A DNA stretch of 64,000 bases from Quillaja saponaria (Eukaryota > Streptophyta > Magnoliopsida > Fabales > Quillajaceae). Where the stretch lies: NCBI GenBank assembly GCA_029379385.1, contig CM055605.1:1116001-1180000 (forward strand), written 5' to 3'. A program made the position numbers and the translations under genes. The notes beneath the pieces were generated by a model. The model saw nothing but the letters and a program-made list of their open reading frames with translations, was not told the DNA's origin and made no database searches. Positions 61,546 to 64,000 of this stretch are shown piece after piece. Position 1 is the stretch's first letter; each line of letters opens with the position of its first letter.

Positions 61546-64000
61546 ATGGAGCTTCTGAAGCCTTCGCTCCCTGCCCATCATGTTCCCGACGGAGACGGCT
61601 ATTGTGGGTTCTCAACTCCGTTGAGTTTCCCTTGTGGGTTTGATCAGTCGGCGACTTCTCATTTGCGCGATATTGTTGAAGAAGAGGAGGAAAAGGTGCA
61701 TGTTGCAGTGGGCAAATCTGTCGAGAAAGCTATGATTTTGCTTCATTGGAGTTTCAGCCAGTTTAAAAACGGACAATTTTGCATAATTCATGTTCATCAA
61801 CCTTCTTCTGTGATCCCCACTCTGTGTAAGTCTGCGCACGCGCCACCCCTTATGTGTACAGTGAGTAAGATCCCAGAGGATAGACTATCAGTGAATTTCG
61901 AATGTGTGAATGTTTTTATTTGTAGATTGTAGACTCTAAAGGTTTATGGTACTAATTTTCCCTTTCTCAAACATACAAGCTGACTTTCAATCTGTGATAT
62001 ACGTATTTTTTTAACGACTTTCGCTCTGTTTGGTAGCTTAGGAAGGAGGCAAAAGAATTAATTATTTCACCTTTTTAATGTAATGAAGATTATGATTTTC
62101 AAAATCAAATATCTTAATTCTTGAATTTCCATACAGCTTGATGAGAATTTTTTATTTTTTTTGGCTGATGTAGTAAAATTTATTTTCAAATGGACATTCC
62201 AATTGTTTATCTCATTTATGATATCTTGAGCAGTAGGAAAACTACCAGTAAGCCAAGCGAATAGTGAAGTGGTGACTGCATATAGAAGAGAGGAGAGAAA
62301 CCAGACAATGAAGCTTTTGGAAACATACATGAGCTTTTGCCATGCGGCCAAGGTATTATATCTTTCATTCTATTTAGTGGGATAAATCATTAAATTATTC
62401 TCTGTGAAATGTACCAGCAGGCACACGAAAGATTTCTGCTGTGTTTGCTTTTAGTCGCTACTGAAAATAAAATATATTGAGCTAGTCTATTTCAAGAGGG
62501 ATATTCAATATTTGAAATAATCAATAAATTATTATTCTGTGAAAGCAATTTCTTTGTAGGTTAAAGTGAGCCTCATTACAATTGAAGCAGACCAAGTCCG
62601 GAAAGGGATTGTTGATGTGGTGAACGAGCACGGTATCAAGAAGCTTGTTATGGGGGCTGTACCAGAAAAGTAAGCGGTATATTGACCATTTCACTTATTC
62701 CTCACTCAAAATCACTCAGTTAATCTAATATTTAGAGAACATTGCTGAGTTGTTATACATTTCTAGCCTTGCGAATCTGAAATAATTATATTTCTACTTT
62801 ATCTCACCTTGATTTGGTTGGTACATGCTTAAGTTATATTTTTAATAATTAAGGCATACATTAACTTGACAAAAGTTTCTATTTGCAAGAAAGCACAATT
62901 ATGTCTGTGTAGTTTTGCTTGTTAGTTGTTATTAGAGAATTGAGCTTGGCTTATTTTGTCATCTTCCAATTAACTGAACTGATTGACTCCAATTGTGAAC
63001 TTCGGAGTGATTATATGTTCTAAAAAGAGATTCTTTAATATTCAGTATCCATAGATCTAACTTGTTTCCGAAGTATCCACAAAGTGAATGTGGGGATTAG
63101 ATAATAACAGTTTAAGCACAGAAGACTATGATAGCTTTTACTGTTTGTCCATGGGTGATGGCTTGAAATACAGTATTATACGAAGTTTTATTTCTTCTCA
63201 TTATTATTTAAGAGACATAGACAGTTCCTGTTACAAAATCTTAATTGGCTCCTGCAGTTGTATGAAGGTGAAAAAGAACTCCAGAAAAGCAAATTATGCT
63301 GCCAAGAAGGCTCCTTTGTCCTGTGAAATATGGTTTATCTATAAAGGGAAACATTTATGGACAAGAGAAGCTTCTGAAGGTGCTTGTTCTTTCCCTCTGT
63401 ATACTGAATCTAGAATTGCAGCTGCAGACAGTTTGAGATCTAGATCAGTTCGATATGGTAAGAATAAGTCCATCCATTCAGAATGTTTTCGCTCCAATTC
63501 TGCAAGAAGTGCAATCTGTAACGGAATCAGCAGTTTGCTTCAGGGTGGTAGACTTGATACGGAACCATCTTTATTGTCCTCATTATTCCTTTCTCCCACT
63601 AGCTGTCCCCCCGACAAGTGTGCTGGGACAAAGGTGTATTTAGATTCTAATTTACACATTGAGGAAGAGAGACTGGAAATTCAGTTTATTGAAGCCAAAT
63701 TAGAAGCTGAGTCAGCAATAAATGAGGTCTTTGCAGAGAGATTGAAACGGAAGGGGTTGGAAGTAGAAGCCATGGGTGCTATAAGCAAGGTATGCATGAC
63801 TTTATATCATGATTGCATTTATAGACTTCCATTTGCAGTGTTATAGCTACTAAGAGATTGGCTGTGGAACTAGTTTTGGGTTGAAGGTTGAAACATATGA
63901 CTGCTAAGGCATGTGAGAAACTGGATTTCCAAACATTTTCATTTTACTAGTTTGGGCTGGGAGACTCATGCTCTTTTGTATTAAATAAGTTGGAAGCAGC
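61546..64000 (+). CDS. USP-kinase-U-box protein (PUB32/33-type), N-terminal part, truncated by window edge
   Basis: These E3 ligases combine a universal-stress-protein (USP) domain, coiled coil, protein kinase and C-terminal U-box; only the first part is present. Exons 61546-61825, 62234-62352, 62560-62669 and 63258-63789 encode 347 residues in continuous phase, and 63790-64000 is intron. USP-domain signatures: VHVAVGKSVEKAMILLHWSF, FCIIHVHQPS, LLGKLPVSQAN, YRREERNQTMKLLETYMSFC, VNEHGIKKLVMGAVPE, NSRKANYAAKKAP, EIWFIYKGKHLWTREASE. A Ser-rich linker follows, then the start of a charged helix (EEERLEIQFIEAKLEAESAI), the usual coiled coil ahead of the kinase. The kinase and U-box are inferred from family architecture, not seen. 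Confidence 0.9.

Noticed and set aside
1..64000. tRNA genes, CRISPR arrays, viral or LTR-retrotransposon proteins
   Set aside because: I looked for B-box-like tRNA motifs, regularly spaced repeats, and reverse transcriptase, integrase or capsid motifs on both strands and saw none that held up. A dedicated search could still find decayed fragments.

Overview
The window is nuclear DNA of a flowering plant, almost certainly a core eudicot. Genes are split by AT-rich GT-AG introns, spacers are AT-rich, and the gene families are plant-specific (alpha-expansin, FDM/IDN2 XS-XH proteins, RLCK-VII kinases, FLA4-type fasciclin AGP, TRM/DUF4378, U-box kinase). The species cannot be named from this sequence. 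I see no CRISPR array, operon, tRNA, rRNA or intact autonomous transposon.

Layout, left to right: the 3' half of a rhomboid-like protease gene (+); a 6 kb AT-rich spacer; an EXPA4-type alpha-expansin (+); an FDM/IDN2-type gene of RNA-directed DNA methylation (-) and, 3 kb on, a shorter paralogue without the zf-XS/XS half (-); a PCRK/PBL19-type RLCK-VII kinase (+) converging on an APK1-type RLCK-VII kinase (-); a mitochondrial P-class PPR gene (-); a type 1 metallothionein (-); a mitochondrial Obg GTPase, OBGM (-); a TRM/DUF4378 gene (-); FLA4/SOS5 (+); a POLTERGEIST-type PP2C (+); an actin with reproductive-class features (+); and the first four coding exons of a USP/kinase/U-box gene (+) that runs off the right edge.

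These are ordinary single-gene plant units, not a co-regulated cluster. Three local relationships stand out. The two FDM-type genes form a tandem cluster with duplicated flanks and an intragenic duplication. The two immune-type RLCK-VII kinases lie tail to tail about 0.8 kb apart. FLA4, the POL-like PP2C and the expansin all act in cell-wall or receptor-kinase biology, but nothing in the sequence ties them together.

The most striking signal is technical or evolutionary. Splicing each gene by family homology and checking codon phase exposes eight single-base frame breaks in five otherwise conserved genes (rhomboid, both FDM genes, APK1-type kinase, FLA4). All eight are best explained by +1 insertions, mostly one extra base in a short homopolymer. 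The other genes (expansin, PCRK-like, PPR, metallothionein, OBGM, TRM, PP2C, actin, U-box) keep perfect phase. One-sided +1 errors look more like residual sequencing or assembly error than pseudogene decay, though true mutations cannot be excluded. I did not find a convincing undescribed system. The best biological candidate is the coiled-coil/XH-only FDM paralogue.
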